A DNA stretch of 64,000 nucleotides from PBB1 sp046154125 (GCA_046154125.1 JBJXEJ010000034.1:23187-87186); one strand, 5' to 3'; shown: positions 26,417 to 36,321, counted from the first letter of the stretch. Translations and numbers: made by a program. The notes: generated by a model not told the origin, from the letters alone.

Positions 26417-26446
26417 AAAAAAGGCCCGCGATGCGGGCCTTTTGCA
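26417..26446. terminator. Intrinsic terminator between rpsT and the DUF3579 gene
   Basis: GAAAAAAGGCCCGC, loop GAT, GCGGGCCTTTTGC: a 10-bp stem flanked by A- and T-runs. It serves rpsT on the plus strand and probably the convergent DUF3579 gene as well. Confidence 0.92.
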
Positions 26447-26456
26447 TTGGCCCCTG

Positions 26457-26801
26457 TCAGGCCGCTCCTCGGGGCTCGCACGGCGGGGTGGGAGGATCGA
26501 GCAGGCAAGCATCAGCCACCTGAAGCTCGTTGTCCCGCGCGAAGGCCATGACGAAATCCCAGGCCATCGGTTCAGCGTCACGCAACCGCTCGTCGACGAT
26601 GACGCACTTGATGCCATTGATGACCCGCGGCACGCAGTAAGGCGAATAGCCGATGAACGAAGTGCGATCGCCTGCCGACCCTTCGGGCCTGAAACACGAC
26701 ATCGCGCCAGCCAGCCGCTCCGCCCAATCGCTGGGGCGGAACGTCTGTCCGCCGAGCGTGATGCCCTTGATGAACACTTCGCGGGGATGGGATGAACTCA
26801 T
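26457..26801 (-). CDS. DUF3579 domain-containing protein
   Basis: 114 residues from ATG 26801 (MSSSHPREVFIKGITLGGQT). The family motifs FRPSDWAERLAGAMSCF and YSPYCVPRVINGIKCVIVD identify DUF3579, a small soluble protein found mainly in betaproteobacteria. Its function is unknown. It is commonly seen upstream of argD/argF, as here, where it is divergent from argD. Confidence 0.85.
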   Translation of the reverse strand: MSSSHPREVFIKGITLGGQTFRPSDWAERLAGAMSCFRPEGSAGDRTSFIGYSPYCVPRVINGIKCVIVDERLRDAEPMAWDFVMAFARDNELQVADACLLDPPTPPCEPRGAA

Positions 26802-27063
26802 TGCTTCGGAGTACAGGATGATGGCTTGGCGACCGAAACGGAACAGCGCATCACCGTTTTGGGCAACAAGAAGAAGCGCGCGATCCGATTGTGCCGTCTG
26901 CGTGTTGCAGGGCAGCAAGTTCAATGCCGAATCTCGATCGAGCCCGCACCACGCGAGGCCGCCAGGACAGCCGGTCGCCTGAGGGGCCCCACCTTAGAAT
27001 TCGATGCTTGAACCGGTGCAAATCGAACTTGCATCGCATTCCACGTCACCGCGGAGTCCCGCC

Positions 27064-28275
27064 ATGAATGCCCCGCAAACAACCGCCCTCGACCCCGAAC
27101 CCCATGTGATGCACACCTACGGCCGCTTGCCGATGGCGATGTCGCACGGGCGCGGTTGCTGGGTGTGGGACACCGAAGGCAGGAAGTACCTCGACGGGCT
27201 TGGCGGCATCGCGGTCAACACGTTGGGTCATGCGCACCCGAAACTGGTTCCGGCACTGCAGGAGCAGATCGGGCGGCTGATCCACACATCGAACTACTAC
27301 GCTTCGCCGTTGCAGGAGAACCTCGCGGCGACATTGTGCGAATTGTCCGGACTCGACCGCGTTTTCTTCTGCAACAGCGGACTCGAAGCCAACGAGGCCG
27401 CGCTCAAGATCGCGCGCAAGTTCGGGCACGACAAGGGCATCGATCGACCCGAGGTCATCGTCTACGAGAAGGCCTTCCACGGCCGCTCGATCGCGACGCT
27501 GTCGGCCACCGGCAATCCGAAGGTGCAGGAAGGTTTCGGCCCGCTGGTCGAAGGCTTCGTGCGGGTACCGCTCAACGACGAGGCCGCGATCGAGGAGGTC
27601 GCGAACACGCGGCCGAATGTCGTCGCGGTGTTCCTCGAAGTGATCCAGGGCGAAGGCGGCGTGCGCCCGGCCACGCTCGACTACCTGCGCGTCGTTCGGC
27701 GCCTGTGCGACGAGAACGACTGGCTGCTGATGCTCGACGAGGTGCAGTGCGGCATCGGGCGCACCGGCAAGTGGTTCGCGCACCAGTGGGCCGGCATCGT
27801 GCCCGATGTGATGCCGCTGGCCAAGGGGCTGGGATCGGGCGTTCCGATCGGCGCGGTGGTCTGCGGCCCGCGGGCGGCCGAGGTGCTGCAGCCGGGAAAC
27901 CACGGCACTACCTTTGGCGGCAACCCGCTGGCGATGCGCGCGGGCATCGAGACACTGCGCATCATGCAGGAGGACCACCTGCTCGAGAACGCCGCCGTCG
28001 TCGGGGCCGCGCTGCGCGCCAGCCTGACGCGCGGGCTCGCTGGGGTCGCCGGTGTGCTGGAGATACGCGGTCAGGGCCTGATGCTGGGTATCGAGCTGGA
28101 CCGCCCCTGCGGCGACCTGCTGCTGCAGGCCGCCGAGGCAGGATTGCTGCTGAGCGTCACCGCCGACCGCGTCGTTCGCCTGGTGCCACCGCTGATCCTG
28201 AGCCTGGCCGAATCCGAGCAGATCGCAATGACGCTGTGCCCGCTGATCAAGAACTTCCTGCGCTCGCCAGACTGA
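27064..28275 (+). CDS. argD: Acetylornithine transaminase
   Basis: 403 residues from ATG 27064 with GGAG placed upstream. Class-III aminotransferase features: FCNSGLEANEAALKIARKFG, the PLP-phosphate region, LDEVQCGIGRTGKWFAH, and the PLP-binding lysine in PLAKGLGSGVPIGA. ArgD converts N-acetylglutamate semialdehyde to N-acetylornithine and often also serves lysine synthesis. argF follows 16 bp later, so this is an arginine-synthesis operon. Confidence 0.95.
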   Translation: MNAPQTTALDPEPHVMHTYGRLPMAMSHGRGCWVWDTEGRKYLDGLGGIAVNTLGHAHPKLVPALQEQIGRLIHTSNYYASPLQENLAATLCELSGLDRVFFCNSGLEANEAALKIARKFGHDKGIDRPEVIVYEKAFHGRSIATLSATGNPKVQEGFGPLVEGFVRVPLNDEAAIEEVANTRPNVVAVFLEVIQGEGGVRPATLDYLRVVRRLCDENDWLLMLDEVQCGIGRTGKWFAHQWAGIVPDVMPLAKGLGSGVPIGAVVCGPRAAEVLQPGNHGTTFGGNPLAMRAGIETLRIMQEDHLLENAAVVGAALRASLTRGLAGVAGVLEIRGQGLMLGIELDRPCGDLLLQAAEAGLLLSVTADRVVRLVPPLILSLAESEQIAMTLCPLIKNFLRSPD

Positions 28276-28291
28276 AGTGAAAACACCTTCC

Positions 28292-29224
28292 ATGAAACCC
28301 GCCAAGGCACTGATCCGGCACTACCTCCAGTTCAAGGATCTGCGTGCGGAGGAATATGCCTACCTGCTGGCGCGCACCACGGTCATCAAGAAACGCTTCA
28401 AGAACTACGAGAAGTACACACCGCTGGTCGACCGCACCCTGGCGATGATCTTCGAGAAGGCCAGCACGCGCACCCGCGTGAGCTTCGAGGCCGGTATGTA
28501 CCAGATGGGCGGCTCGGTGGTGAACCTGACCACCGGCGACAGCCAGCTGGGCCGCGCCGAGCCGATCGAGGACAGCGCGCGCGTCATCAGCCGCATGGTC
28601 GATCTGGTGATGATCCGCACCTACGAGCAGACCAAGATCGAAGCCTTCGCCGCGCACTCGCGCGTGCCGGTCATCAACGGGCTGACGAACGAATACCACC
28701 CGTGTCAGATCCTGGCCGATGTGTACACCTACATGGAGCATCGCGGCGAAATCAAGGGCAAGGTGGTGGCGTGGGTCGGCGATGGCAACAACATGGCCAA
28801 CACCTGGTTGCAGGCGGCCGACATCCTCGGGTTCACGCTTCACGTCAGCACACCCAGCGGATACGAGATCAATGCCCAGGTGGCGGGAGTGACCAATCAG
28901 GGTTGCCTGAAGGTCTTCGACAACCCGTTGGACGCCTGCCGTGGCGCGCATCTGGTCACCACCGACGTGTGGACCAGCATGGGCTATGAAGCCGAGAACG
29001 AGGCACGCAAGAAGGCATTTGCCCACTGGCGGGTCGACCGCAGCATGATGGCGGCCGCCCAGTCCGATGCGCTGTTCATGCACTGTCTGCCGGCACATCG
29101 CGGGGAAGAGGTCGACGCCGACGTCATCGACGGCCCGCAGAGCGTCGTGTGGGACGAGGCCGAGAACCGCATTCACGTGCAGAAGGCCTTGATGGAATAC
29201 CTGCTGCTCGGACGCATCGGCTGA
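28292..29224 (+). CDS. argF: Ornithine carbamoyltransferase
   Basis: 310 residues from MKPAKALIRHYLQFKDL (ATG 28292; a GTG at 28277 is possible). The carbamoyl-phosphate motif STRTR is in FEKASTRTRVSFE, HPCQ is in TNEYHPCQILAD, and the ornithine motif HCLP is in FMHCLPAHRGEE. It makes citrulline from ornithine. Directly downstream of argD. Confidence 0.97.
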   Translation: MKPAKALIRHYLQFKDLRAEEYAYLLARTTVIKKRFKNYEKYTPLVDRTLAMIFEKASTRTRVSFEAGMYQMGGSVVNLTTGDSQLGRAEPIEDSARVISRMVDLVMIRTYEQTKIEAFAAHSRVPVINGLTNEYHPCQILADVYTYMEHRGEIKGKVVAWVGDGNNMANTWLQAADILGFTLHVSTPSGYEINAQVAGVTNQGCLKVFDNPLDACRGAHLVTTDVWTSMGYEAENEARKKAFAHWRVDRSMMAAAQSDALFMHCLPAHRGEEVDADVIDGPQSVVWDEAENRIHVQKALMEYLLLGRIG

Positions 29225-29242
29225 CCCACCGGAGCGAGTGTC

Positions 29243-29986
29243 ATGAAGCTCGCCCTGATGTCCGACTTGCATGCGAACCGCGAGGCCGTCGAGGCCGTGC
29301 TCGCGCACGCGGAGAAACAGGGGGTCGAGCAGCATGCACTGCTCGGTGACTTCGTCGGCTATGGAGCAGACCCCGGCTGGGTGGTCGACCAGCTGCGTCG
29401 ACTTTCGAGCGCCGGTGCCATCGCCGTTCTGGGCAACCACGATGCGGCGGTCCTCGGCGGCTTGGGCGACTCCATGGCGCCCCAGGCCCGCGATGCCGTC
29501 GCATGGACCCGACAGCACCTGTCCAGCGATCAGCGGGATTTCCTGGGCACGCTGCCGATGAGCGTGACCAACGCCGACCGGTTGTTCGTGCACGCGAGCG
29601 CCGATGCGCCGGACCAGTGGCGCTATGTGCAATGCCGCATCGACGCTGTCGACAGTCTGCGCGCCACCGACCACCGTCACATCTTCTGCGGTCATGTGCA
29701 TGAACCTCGGCTCTACCACCTGACGAATGGCGGCGAGGCCGGCGACCTCCAGCCGATCCCGGGGACGGCGATGTCGCTGTCGCCGCAATGCCGCTGGCTC
29801 GCCATCGTCGGCTCGGTCGGCCAGCCGCGCGACGGCAATCCGGCCGCCTGCTACGCCACCTTCGACACCGACAGCGCCACGCTGACCGCCTTTCGCGTTC
29901 ACTATGACCATGAGAAGGCCGCCGCGAAAATCATTGCCGCGGGGCTGCCGGCAAGCCTGGCCGAACGGCTGTTGCGCGGCACCTGA
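29243..29986 (+). CDS. Calcineurin-like metallophosphoesterase
   Basis: 247 residues. Metal ligands of the family are visible in SDLHANREA (Asp, His), LLGDFVGYGADP (Asp), VLGNHDAAV (Asn, His) and CGHVHEPRLY (two His). The sequence fits the YfcE/PrpE-like phosphoesterase class; the substrate may be a phosphodiester or phosphoprotein. It starts 19 bp after argF and may be co-transcribed, although no arginine-related role is implied. Confidence 0.88.
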   Translation: MKLALMSDLHANREAVEAVLAHAEKQGVEQHALLGDFVGYGADPGWVVDQLRRLSSAGAIAVLGNHDAAVLGGLGDSMAPQARDAVAWTRQHLSSDQRDFLGTLPMSVTNADRLFVHASADAPDQWRYVQCRIDAVDSLRATDHRHIFCGHVHEPRLYHLTNGGEAGDLQPIPGTAMSLSPQCRWLAIVGSVGQPRDGNPAACYATFDTDSATLTAFRVHYDHEKAAAKIIAAGLPASLAERLLRGT

Positions 29987-30024
29987 AATGACAGCCTCCA
30001 TCCGTCGGTACGCCGGCTGAATCC

Positions 30025-31386
30025 ATGCCCTCAACCCTGCGCCATACCCTGCTGTCCGTGCGAGACCTGTTTGCCACCATCGGTCCGTTCCTTCTGCTCG
30101 CAATGGCGCTGCTCGTGCCCGCCTACTACGTGCTCGACCCGACGCCGCCGAAGAAGGTGGTGCTCGCCACCGGGGTCGATCAAGGCGCCTACGCCGGGTT
30201 CGGCCAGCGCTACAAGACACTGCTGAAGGCCTACGGAATCGAGGTCGAACTGCGCAGCACGCAGGGCGCAGCCGAGAACCTGGCGCTGCTGCGCGATCCG
30301 GCATCGGGTGTCGATCTCGCCTTCGTGCAGGGCGGCGCCGACGACACCGCGGCGACAGCCGGAGCCGATGACGATGCGTCGCACCTGGTGTCGCTGGGCA
30401 GCCTGTTCTTCGAACCGGTGTGGCTCTTCTACCGGGAAGACTCCGCGCAGCGACTGCTGAAATCCGACACGCTGGCGGGCCTGGCGCAGCTGACAGGCTG
30501 GAAACTCAACATCGGTGCACCCGGCAGCGGTGTGCCAAACCTGATGAAGAAACTGCTGGATGCCAATCACATCGACGCGAAGCAGATCACGCTGCTCGAG
30601 CAGTCGCAGACACCTGCCGTGATGGCGCTGCTCGGCGCCGAATCGGATGCGCTGGTGTTTGCCTCGGCTCCCGAATCGTTGATGGTTCAGATGCTGCTGC
30701 AGACACCAGGCATCAAGCTGTTCGACTTCGCGCAGGCGGAAGCCTACTCACGCCGCTTCGCGTTCATGAGCCCGGTGGTGCTGCCCCGCGGCGTGGTCGA
30801 CCTGGCCGGCGACCGGCCGCCACAGGACGTGCACCTGGTCGCGCCCACCGCCACGATGGTGGCGAGAGAAGGCACCCACCCGGCGCTGATCCAGCTGTTC
30901 GTGCAGGCGGCGCAGCAGGTGCACGGCGGCGCAGGCTGGTTCCAGCGCAAGGGCGAGTTCCCGACCGCGCTGAATACCGAACGCCCGCTCGCCAAGGAGG
31001 CCCAGCGCTTCTACCAGAGCGGGGTACCCCTGCTGCAGCGCTACCTGCCGTTCTGGTTCGCCAACCTGATCGACCGCATGTGGCCGGTGCTGGTGACCAT
31101 CGTCGCCGTGCTGCTGCCGCTGTCGCGCATGTTGCCGCCGCTGTACGAGTTCCGCATCCGCTCGCGGGTGTTCCGCTGGTACGAGCAGCTTCGCGAACTC
31201 GAGAACGCCGTCGGCGCAAGAGCGCCGGCTCAGTTGCTGGGTGACCTGGACGCCCTGGAGACGCGGGTCGGGCACATCACCGTGCCACTGGCCTACACCG
31301 ACGAGCTCTACGCGCTGCGCAGCCACATCGGGCTGGTGCGCTCGCGGCTGCAGTTGGCCGCTGCCGACCCGGCCCCAGTTCGCTAG
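30025..31386 (+). CDS. TAXI-family TRAP transporter solute-binding protein, membrane anchored
   Basis: 453 residues. A transmembrane segment near residues 17-37 (ATIGPFLLLAMALLVPAYYV) anchors a periplasmic TAXI-type binding domain (LATGVDQGAYAGFGQRYKTLL, LRSTQGAAENLALLRD). A second hydrophobic stretch near residue 355 (PVLVTIVAVLLPLSRM) is followed by a cytoplasmic tail. TRAP membrane subunits are absent nearby. This two-anchor form may be a sensor or an accessory protein rather than a classical uptake component; that is inference. Confidence 0.82.
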   Translation: MPSTLRHTLLSVRDLFATIGPFLLLAMALLVPAYYVLDPTPPKKVVLATGVDQGAYAGFGQRYKTLLKAYGIEVELRSTQGAAENLALLRDPASGVDLAFVQGGADDTAATAGADDDASHLVSLGSLFFEPVWLFYREDSAQRLLKSDTLAGLAQLTGWKLNIGAPGSGVPNLMKKLLDANHIDAKQITLLEQSQTPAVMALLGAESDALVFASAPESLMVQMLLQTPGIKLFDFAQAEAYSRRFAFMSPVVLPRGVVDLAGDRPPQDVHLVAPTATMVAREGTHPALIQLFVQAAQQVHGGAGWFQRKGEFPTALNTERPLAKEAQRFYQSGVPLLQRYLPFWFANLIDRMWPVLVTIVAVLLPLSRMLPPLYEFRIRSRVFRWYEQLRELENAVGARAPAQLLGDLDALETRVGHITVPLAYTDELYALRSHIGLVRSRLQLAAADPAPVR

Positions 31387-31403
31387 TTCTCAAGGAGCGC
31401 ATC

Positions 31404-32846
31404 ATGAACAGACCCCGGATCCTCGTCATCGGTTGCGGATTCGGCGGCCTGGAAACGGTGCGCGCGCTGTCACCGAACGACGTCGAGATCACGCTGGTCG
31501 ATCGCACCAACCACCACCTGTTCCAGCCGCTGCTGTACCAGGTGGCGACGGCCGGGCTCAGCGCTCCGGCAGTCAGCGCGCCGATCCGACACACGCTGCG
31601 GCGCGAGATGCAGCGTGGCAACCTGACGGTGCTGCAGGCCGAGGTGACGCACATCGATACCGCGGCGCGCACCGCAACGCTGGATGCCGGAGACGCCCTG
31701 GAGTTCGATCATCTGATCGTGGCCGCGGGAGCCACGCACAGCTATTTTGGCCACGATGACTGGGCCGCGCACGCACCCGGCCTGAAAACGCTGGCGGACG
31801 CCTTCGGCATCCGAGCCCGCGTCATCGGCGCTTTCGAGCATGCCGAACGATGCACCGAACCAGCCCTGCGCGAACCCTGGATGACCTTCGCGGTGATCGG
31901 AGCCGGGCCCACAGGCGTCGAGATGGCCGGCACGATGATCGAGATCGCCCACCACACGCTGCCGCAGGAGTTTCGCCGCATCGACTCGCGCAGCGCCCAT
32001 GTCGTGCTGCTGGAGGGTTCGGATCGTGTGCTCGGCGCCTTCGTACCCTCGCTGTCGGAGATCGCCCGCGAACAGCTCGTTCGGCTCGGTGTCGACGTTC
32101 GCACCGGATGCCAGGTCACCGGCATCGACGCCGACGGCGTGACGTACCAGATCCACGGCGCTCCAGGCGATCCGCCGCAGACTCGGCAACTCCACTGCAA
32201 GACGGTGATCTGGGCCGCCGGGGTCGCCGCATCGCCGCTGGGACGGGTGCTTGCAACCAGCACCGGCGCCACATTGGATCGGGTAGGACGCGTGACGGTA
32301 CAGCCCGATCTCAGCATTGCCGGCTGCCCGCACGTCTGGGTGATCGGCGATCTGGCCTCTGCGCGCAGCCACCCGAAGGGCCTGTCCAACGAACAGGCCA
32401 TGGCCAGCACCATCCAGACGACACCGGTGCCCGGCGTGAGCCCGGCCGCCAAGCAGATGGGCCGGCTCGTGGCCGCCAACCTGATGCGCCGCCTGCGCGG
32501 CGAGGAGACACAGGCCTTCCACTACTCGGACTACGGCAACCTCGCCACCGTGGGCCGACACGCAGCCGTGGTCGATCTGACCGTCCCGCGACTGGGTGCG
32601 CTTCGATTTTCCGGGACCCTGGCGTGGCTGTTCTGGCTGTTTGCCCACGTGTATTTCCTGATCGGTTTCCGCAACCGACTGATGGTGATGCTGGACTGGG
32701 GCGTGGCGTACTGGACCTATGAGCGCGGGGCGCGGGTCGTCGCGGAAGCGTTCACCATCGCGAAACCTGAAGCAGTCCCGACCACAACCCCGTCCAACGC
32801 ACTGGCTTCAGCACCCGCAGCTTCGGCTACGCCGCCCCAAACCTAA
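31404..32846 (+). CDS. Type II NADH:quinone oxidoreductase (NAD(P)/FAD-dependent)
   Basis: 480 residues. FAD motif VIGCGFGGLETVRAL at the N-terminus, NAD(H) motif VIGAGPTGVEMAGTM near residue 165, and a late FAD contact VWVIGDLASARS. The C-terminus has a hydrophobic amphipathic segment (LFWLFAHVYFLIGFRNRL) used for membrane attachment in NDH-2. These enzymes pass electrons from NADH to quinone without proton pumping. AAGGAG precedes the ATG. Confidence 0.92.
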   Translation: MNRPRILVIGCGFGGLETVRALSPNDVEITLVDRTNHHLFQPLLYQVATAGLSAPAVSAPIRHTLRREMQRGNLTVLQAEVTHIDTAARTATLDAGDALEFDHLIVAAGATHSYFGHDDWAAHAPGLKTLADAFGIRARVIGAFEHAERCTEPALREPWMTFAVIGAGPTGVEMAGTMIEIAHHTLPQEFRRIDSRSAHVVLLEGSDRVLGAFVPSLSEIAREQLVRLGVDVRTGCQVTGIDADGVTYQIHGAPGDPPQTRQLHCKTVIWAAGVAASPLGRVLATSTGATLDRVGRVTVQPDLSIAGCPHVWVIGDLASARSHPKGLSNEQAMASTIQTTPVPGVSPAAKQMGRLVAANLMRRLRGEETQAFHYSDYGNLATVGRHAAVVDLTVPRLGALRFSGTLAWLFWLFAHVYFLIGFRNRLMVMLDWGVAYWTYERGARVVAEAFTIAKPEAVPTTTPSNALASAPAASATPPQT

Positions 32847-32856
32847 ACTTCGGTGC

Positions 32857-34689
32857 ATGGACACACGCACCTCCCTCATTCACCTGCGCATCGCCCGCGT
32901 GCGCGATTCGATGCTTCAGCAGCAGCTCGGCGCCGTGCTCGTGCCGTCTTCCGATCCGCACCTGTCCGAGTACCTGCCGAAGCGCTGGCAAGGCCGGGAG
33001 TGGCTGTCGGGCTTCACAGGATCGATGGGCACGTTGGTCGTCACGACCGAGACTGCGGTGCTGTTCGCCGACAGTCGCTACTGGGTGCAGGCCGAGGCCG
33101 AGCTCGCGGGCAGCGGCGTCGAGCTGTTCAAGATCCCGACCGGTGCCGCGACGCACCCGATCGACTGGCTGGCGACTCATGTACCCGCAGGACAAACGGT
33201 CGGCGTCGATGGCGACGTGCTCGGCCTCGCCACCGCGCACCTGCTGCAGCGCACGCTGAAGACCGCCGGCATCGTGCTGCGCACCGACTTCGACGTGCTG
33301 GGCGCGGTGTGGCCCGATCGGCCGGGCCTGCCCCAGGCGCCGGTCTACGAACACGTCGCACCACAGGCCACCGAGACGCGTGCATCGCGTCTGGCGCAGG
33401 TGCGCGAGGCGATGGTGCGCTCGGCAGCGACGCACCACTTCATCTCGACCGTCGATGACATCGCCTGGCTGTTCAACCTGCGCGGCTCGGACGTCCCCTA
33501 CAACCCGGTGTTCCTGGCCCATGCGCTGCTCGATGGGCAGCAGGCGGTGCTGTACGTGGCCGACGGCAAGATCGCGCCAGATCTGCAGCGCGTGCTGGCG
33601 GCCGATGGCGTGCGGGTCGAGTCGTATGACCGCGCCGGCCAGGCATTGGCCGCGCTGCCGGCAGCGGCCCGCCTGTTGATCGATCCGCGACGCATCACGC
33701 TCGGCCTGCGCGAATGCGTGCGTGACAGCGGCTCCGATGCCGTCCGGGTGATCGAGGCGATCAACCCGAGCACGCTGCTGAAGAGCCGCAAGAATCCCGC
33801 CGAAGCCGCCCACATCCGAGAGGCGATGGTGCAGGACGGCGCCGCGATGTGCGGCTTCTACGCCTGGTTCGAGCACGCACTGGCCGACCCGGCGAATGCC
33901 GGCAGCCTCACCGAGCTGACCGTCGACGAACACCTGAGCGCCGCCCGCAACGACCGGCCAGGCTTCGTCGGGCTGAGTTTTCCGACCATCGCCGGCTTCA
34001 ACTCCAACGGCGCGATGCCGCATTACCGGGCCACGCCCGAGTCGCACGCGGTGATCGAGGGCAACGGCCTGCTGCTGATCGACTCGGGCGGTCAGTACCT
34101 CGGAGGCACCACCGACATCACCCGCGTCTGGCCGATCGGCACGCCGAGTGCCGAACAGAAGCGTGACTACACGCTGGTGCTGAAGGGCACGCTGGCGCTC
34201 AGCCGCACGCGCTTTCCGCGCGGCACGCTGTCGCCGATGCTCGACGCCATTGCGCGCGCCCCGCTGTGGCAGCGCGGTCTCGACTACGGCCACGGCACCG
34301 GCCACGGCGTCGGCTATTTCCTCAACGTGCACGAGGGCCCGCAGAGCATCTCGAAAGCGATCCCCGAGGCGACGATGGCGATGGAGCCCGGCATGGTCAC
34401 CAGCATCGAGCCCGGCCTGTACCGACACGGCCAGTGGGGCATCCGCATCGAGAACCTGGTGATGAACGTGCCGGCCGAAACGGCCGAAGGCAGCGCGTTC
34501 GGCGAGTTCCTCGAGTTCGAGACGCTGACGCTGTGCCCGATCGACACCCGCTGCCTCGACCGTTCGCTGCTGGATGTCGACGAGATTGACTGGCTGAACC
34601 GCTATCACGCCACGGTGTTCGAGCGCCTGGCACCGCTGGTTTCGGGCGCAGCGCTGGCCTGGTTGACCGAGCGGACGCAGTCGATCTGA
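32857..34689 (+). CDS. Aminopeptidase P family protein (M24B, Xaa-Pro)
   Basis: 610 residues starting MDTRTSLIHLRIARVRDSML (ATG 32857). Three-domain, eukaryote-like aminopeptidase P. The dinuclear metal ligands are in IDSGGQYLGGTTDITRVW (two Asp), GTGHGVGYFLNVHEGP (His), TSIEPGLY (Glu) and GIRIENLV (Glu). It removes an N-terminal residue ahead of proline. Starts 10 bp after the NDH-2 gene, so possibly one transcript. Confidence 0.93.
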   Translation: MDTRTSLIHLRIARVRDSMLQQQLGAVLVPSSDPHLSEYLPKRWQGREWLSGFTGSMGTLVVTTETAVLFADSRYWVQAEAELAGSGVELFKIPTGAATHPIDWLATHVPAGQTVGVDGDVLGLATAHLLQRTLKTAGIVLRTDFDVLGAVWPDRPGLPQAPVYEHVAPQATETRASRLAQVREAMVRSAATHHFISTVDDIAWLFNLRGSDVPYNPVFLAHALLDGQQAVLYVADGKIAPDLQRVLAADGVRVESYDRAGQALAALPAAARLLIDPRRITLGLRECVRDSGSDAVRVIEAINPSTLLKSRKNPAEAAHIREAMVQDGAAMCGFYAWFEHALADPANAGSLTELTVDEHLSAARNDRPGFVGLSFPTIAGFNSNGAMPHYRATPESHAVIEGNGLLLIDSGGQYLGGTTDITRVWPIGTPSAEQKRDYTLVLKGTLALSRTRFPRGTLSPMLDAIARAPLWQRGLDYGHGTGHGVGYFLNVHEGPQSISKAIPEATMAMEPGMVTSIEPGLYRHGQWGIRIENLVMNVPAETAEGSAFGEFLEFETLTLCPIDTRCLDRSLLDVDEIDWLNRYHATVFERLAPLVSGAALAWLTERTQSI

Positions 34690-34702
34690 CGGCCGCGCCG
34701 GG

Positions 34703-36247
34703 CTAGACGGCTGGCAAACCGCCGGCCGGCTGCGCTGCCGGCCTGTTGCCGGGGGGTCGATCTGGCGCGGACGCGGACGCGGGCGATGCCGACGCCAGCC
34801 GAGCGACGATCGCGCCGAGTTCACGCAGGGCCTGCGCGGTCGCGGAGCGATCGGTGCCGCCGCAACTCAGTCGGATGCAGTGGTCGAAGCGCGAGCTGTT
34901 CGAGAACATCGAGCCCGGCGCGAGCTTGATGCCCTGCTGCAATGCCAGGTCGAACACCCGGCCCGACGACACCGCCTCGGGCAGTTGCACCCACAACAGC
35001 AGGCCGCCGTCGGGCATGCTCAGTCGGGTGCCCGCCGGGAAATGCGTGGCGACGCCTTCGGCCATCTGTTCCCGCTGCTCGCGCAGTGCGCGCTGCAACT
35101 GGCGCACATGGCGGTCGAAGCCGCTGCCGCCGAGGAACTCGGCCGCGACGATCTGCGTCAGTTCTTCCGGGTAGCGGGTCTGCGCGTACTTCAGCATCTC
35201 GATGCGGGCCTGCCAGCGGCCGGCCAGCATCCAGCCCAGCCGCAGCCCGGGCGCCAGGATCTTGTTCAGCGAATTGCAGTGGATCACCTGCCCGCTGCGG
35301 TCCCAGGCCTTCGCCGGCTTCCACGGCACGTCGTCGTTGCCCATGTCGCTGTAGATGTCGTCCTCGATCAGCGCGATGTCGTGCTGTTCGCAAAGCCGCA
35401 CCAAGCGCTCCTTGTGCTCGTCGGGCATCACGCAGCCCAGCGGGTTGTGCAGCGTCGGCATGCAGAGCACGGCCGCGATGCTGGATGCCGAGCCACCGGG
35501 AGCGGTCGATGCCGCCTGCTCCAGCGCGAAGCTCAGGGCCTCGATCGCCAGCCCGGTCGCCGGGCTGGTCGGAATTTCCAGCGCGCGCAGGCCAAGCGTC
35601 TCCAGCACCTGCAGCAGGCCATAGAAGGTGGGGGACTCGACCGCCACGGTGTCGCCAGGGCGGGTCACGGCGCGCAGCGCGAGGTGGATCGCTTCGCTGC
35701 AGCCCTGAGTGATCACCACATCCTCCGGCGCGGCGGCGATGCCTCGGGCCAGTGCGCGCCGCGCCAGCACCGCGCGCAGCGACGGGTGGCCGTAGCGCCG
35801 CGTCATCGTCGTCAGCACGTCCGGATGCAGGCGCAGGCTGCGCTGCATGATGCGGTTCAGCGCGGCCGACGGGTACAGGCTGGGCGTGCCGACGGCCACC
35901 GCCAGGTTGACGCGGATCGGGTGCTGCTGGCCGCGCGTCAGGATGTCCGACACATGCGCATGGATGCCGACGTAATCGGCCGGATCGGCCGGCGCCGGAC
36001 CGAGGCATTCGCTGGCCGGAGGCAACTGCGCACGGCGCGCACGCTGCACGAAGTAGCCGGACCGAGGGCGCGCCTGCAGCCAGCCCTGGTCCTCGAGCTG
36101 CCGACACACCTGCAGCGCGGTGGACAGGCTGACCTCGTGCGTGCGCATCAACTGGCGCACCGAAGGAAAACGGTCGCCGACCTTCAGCGTGCCGCTGCAG
36201 ATCGCTTCGAGGTAGTGGTCGGCAAGACGGCGATACAGGGTCGACAT
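34703..36247 (-). CDS. MocR-type transcriptional regulator (GntR wHTH fused to class-I aminotransferase)
   Basis: 514 residues from ATG 36247, with GGGAG upstream. Residues ~5-75 form a GntR winged helix (RRLADHYLEAICSGTLKVGD, FPSVRQLMRTHEVSLSTALQ). The remainder is an aminotransferase fold with the PLP lysine in HCNSLNKILAPGLRLGWM. MocR proteins use PLP-ligand chemistry as a sensor and usually control a divergent neighbour. Here the divergent gene encodes a DUF2917-like protein, and two copies of GCAACAGAT lie between the genes. Confidence 0.93.
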   Translation of the reverse strand: MSTLYRRLADHYLEAICSGTLKVGDRFPSVRQLMRTHEVSLSTALQVCRQLEDQGWLQARPRSGYFVQRARRAQLPPASECLGPAPADPADYVGIHAHVSDILTRGQQHPIRVNLAVAVGTPSLYPSAALNRIMQRSLRLHPDVLTTMTRRYGHPSLRAVLARRALARGIAAAPEDVVITQGCSEAIHLALRAVTRPGDTVAVESPTFYGLLQVLETLGLRALEIPTSPATGLAIEALSFALEQAASTAPGGSASSIAAVLCMPTLHNPLGCVMPDEHKERLVRLCEQHDIALIEDDIYSDMGNDDVPWKPAKAWDRSGQVIHCNSLNKILAPGLRLGWMLAGRWQARIEMLKYAQTRYPEELTQIVAAEFLGGSGFDRHVRQLQRALREQREQMAEGVATHFPAGTRLSMPDGGLLLWVQLPEAVSSGRVFDLALQQGIKLAPGSMFSNSSRFDHCIRLSCGGTDRSATAQALRELGAIVARLASASPASASAPDRPPGNRPAAQPAGGLPAV

Positions 36248-36281
36248 GGCGCGCTCCCAGTGTGCCGACCGGCTCGGCACG

Positions 36282-36321
36282 GCAACAGATACAGCCCGTG
36301 CAGATTCTGGCCGCAACAGAT
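36282..36321. promoter_or_regulatory. Direct repeat GCAACAGAT (31 bp apart), candidate MocR operator
   Basis: Exact copies of GCAACAGAT at 36282-36290 and 36313-36321, three helical turns apart, in the 203-bp divergent region between the MocR gene and the DUF2917-like gene. MocR regulators such as GabR bind direct repeats spaced by about three turns. The assignment to this regulator is inference. Confidence 0.5.
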
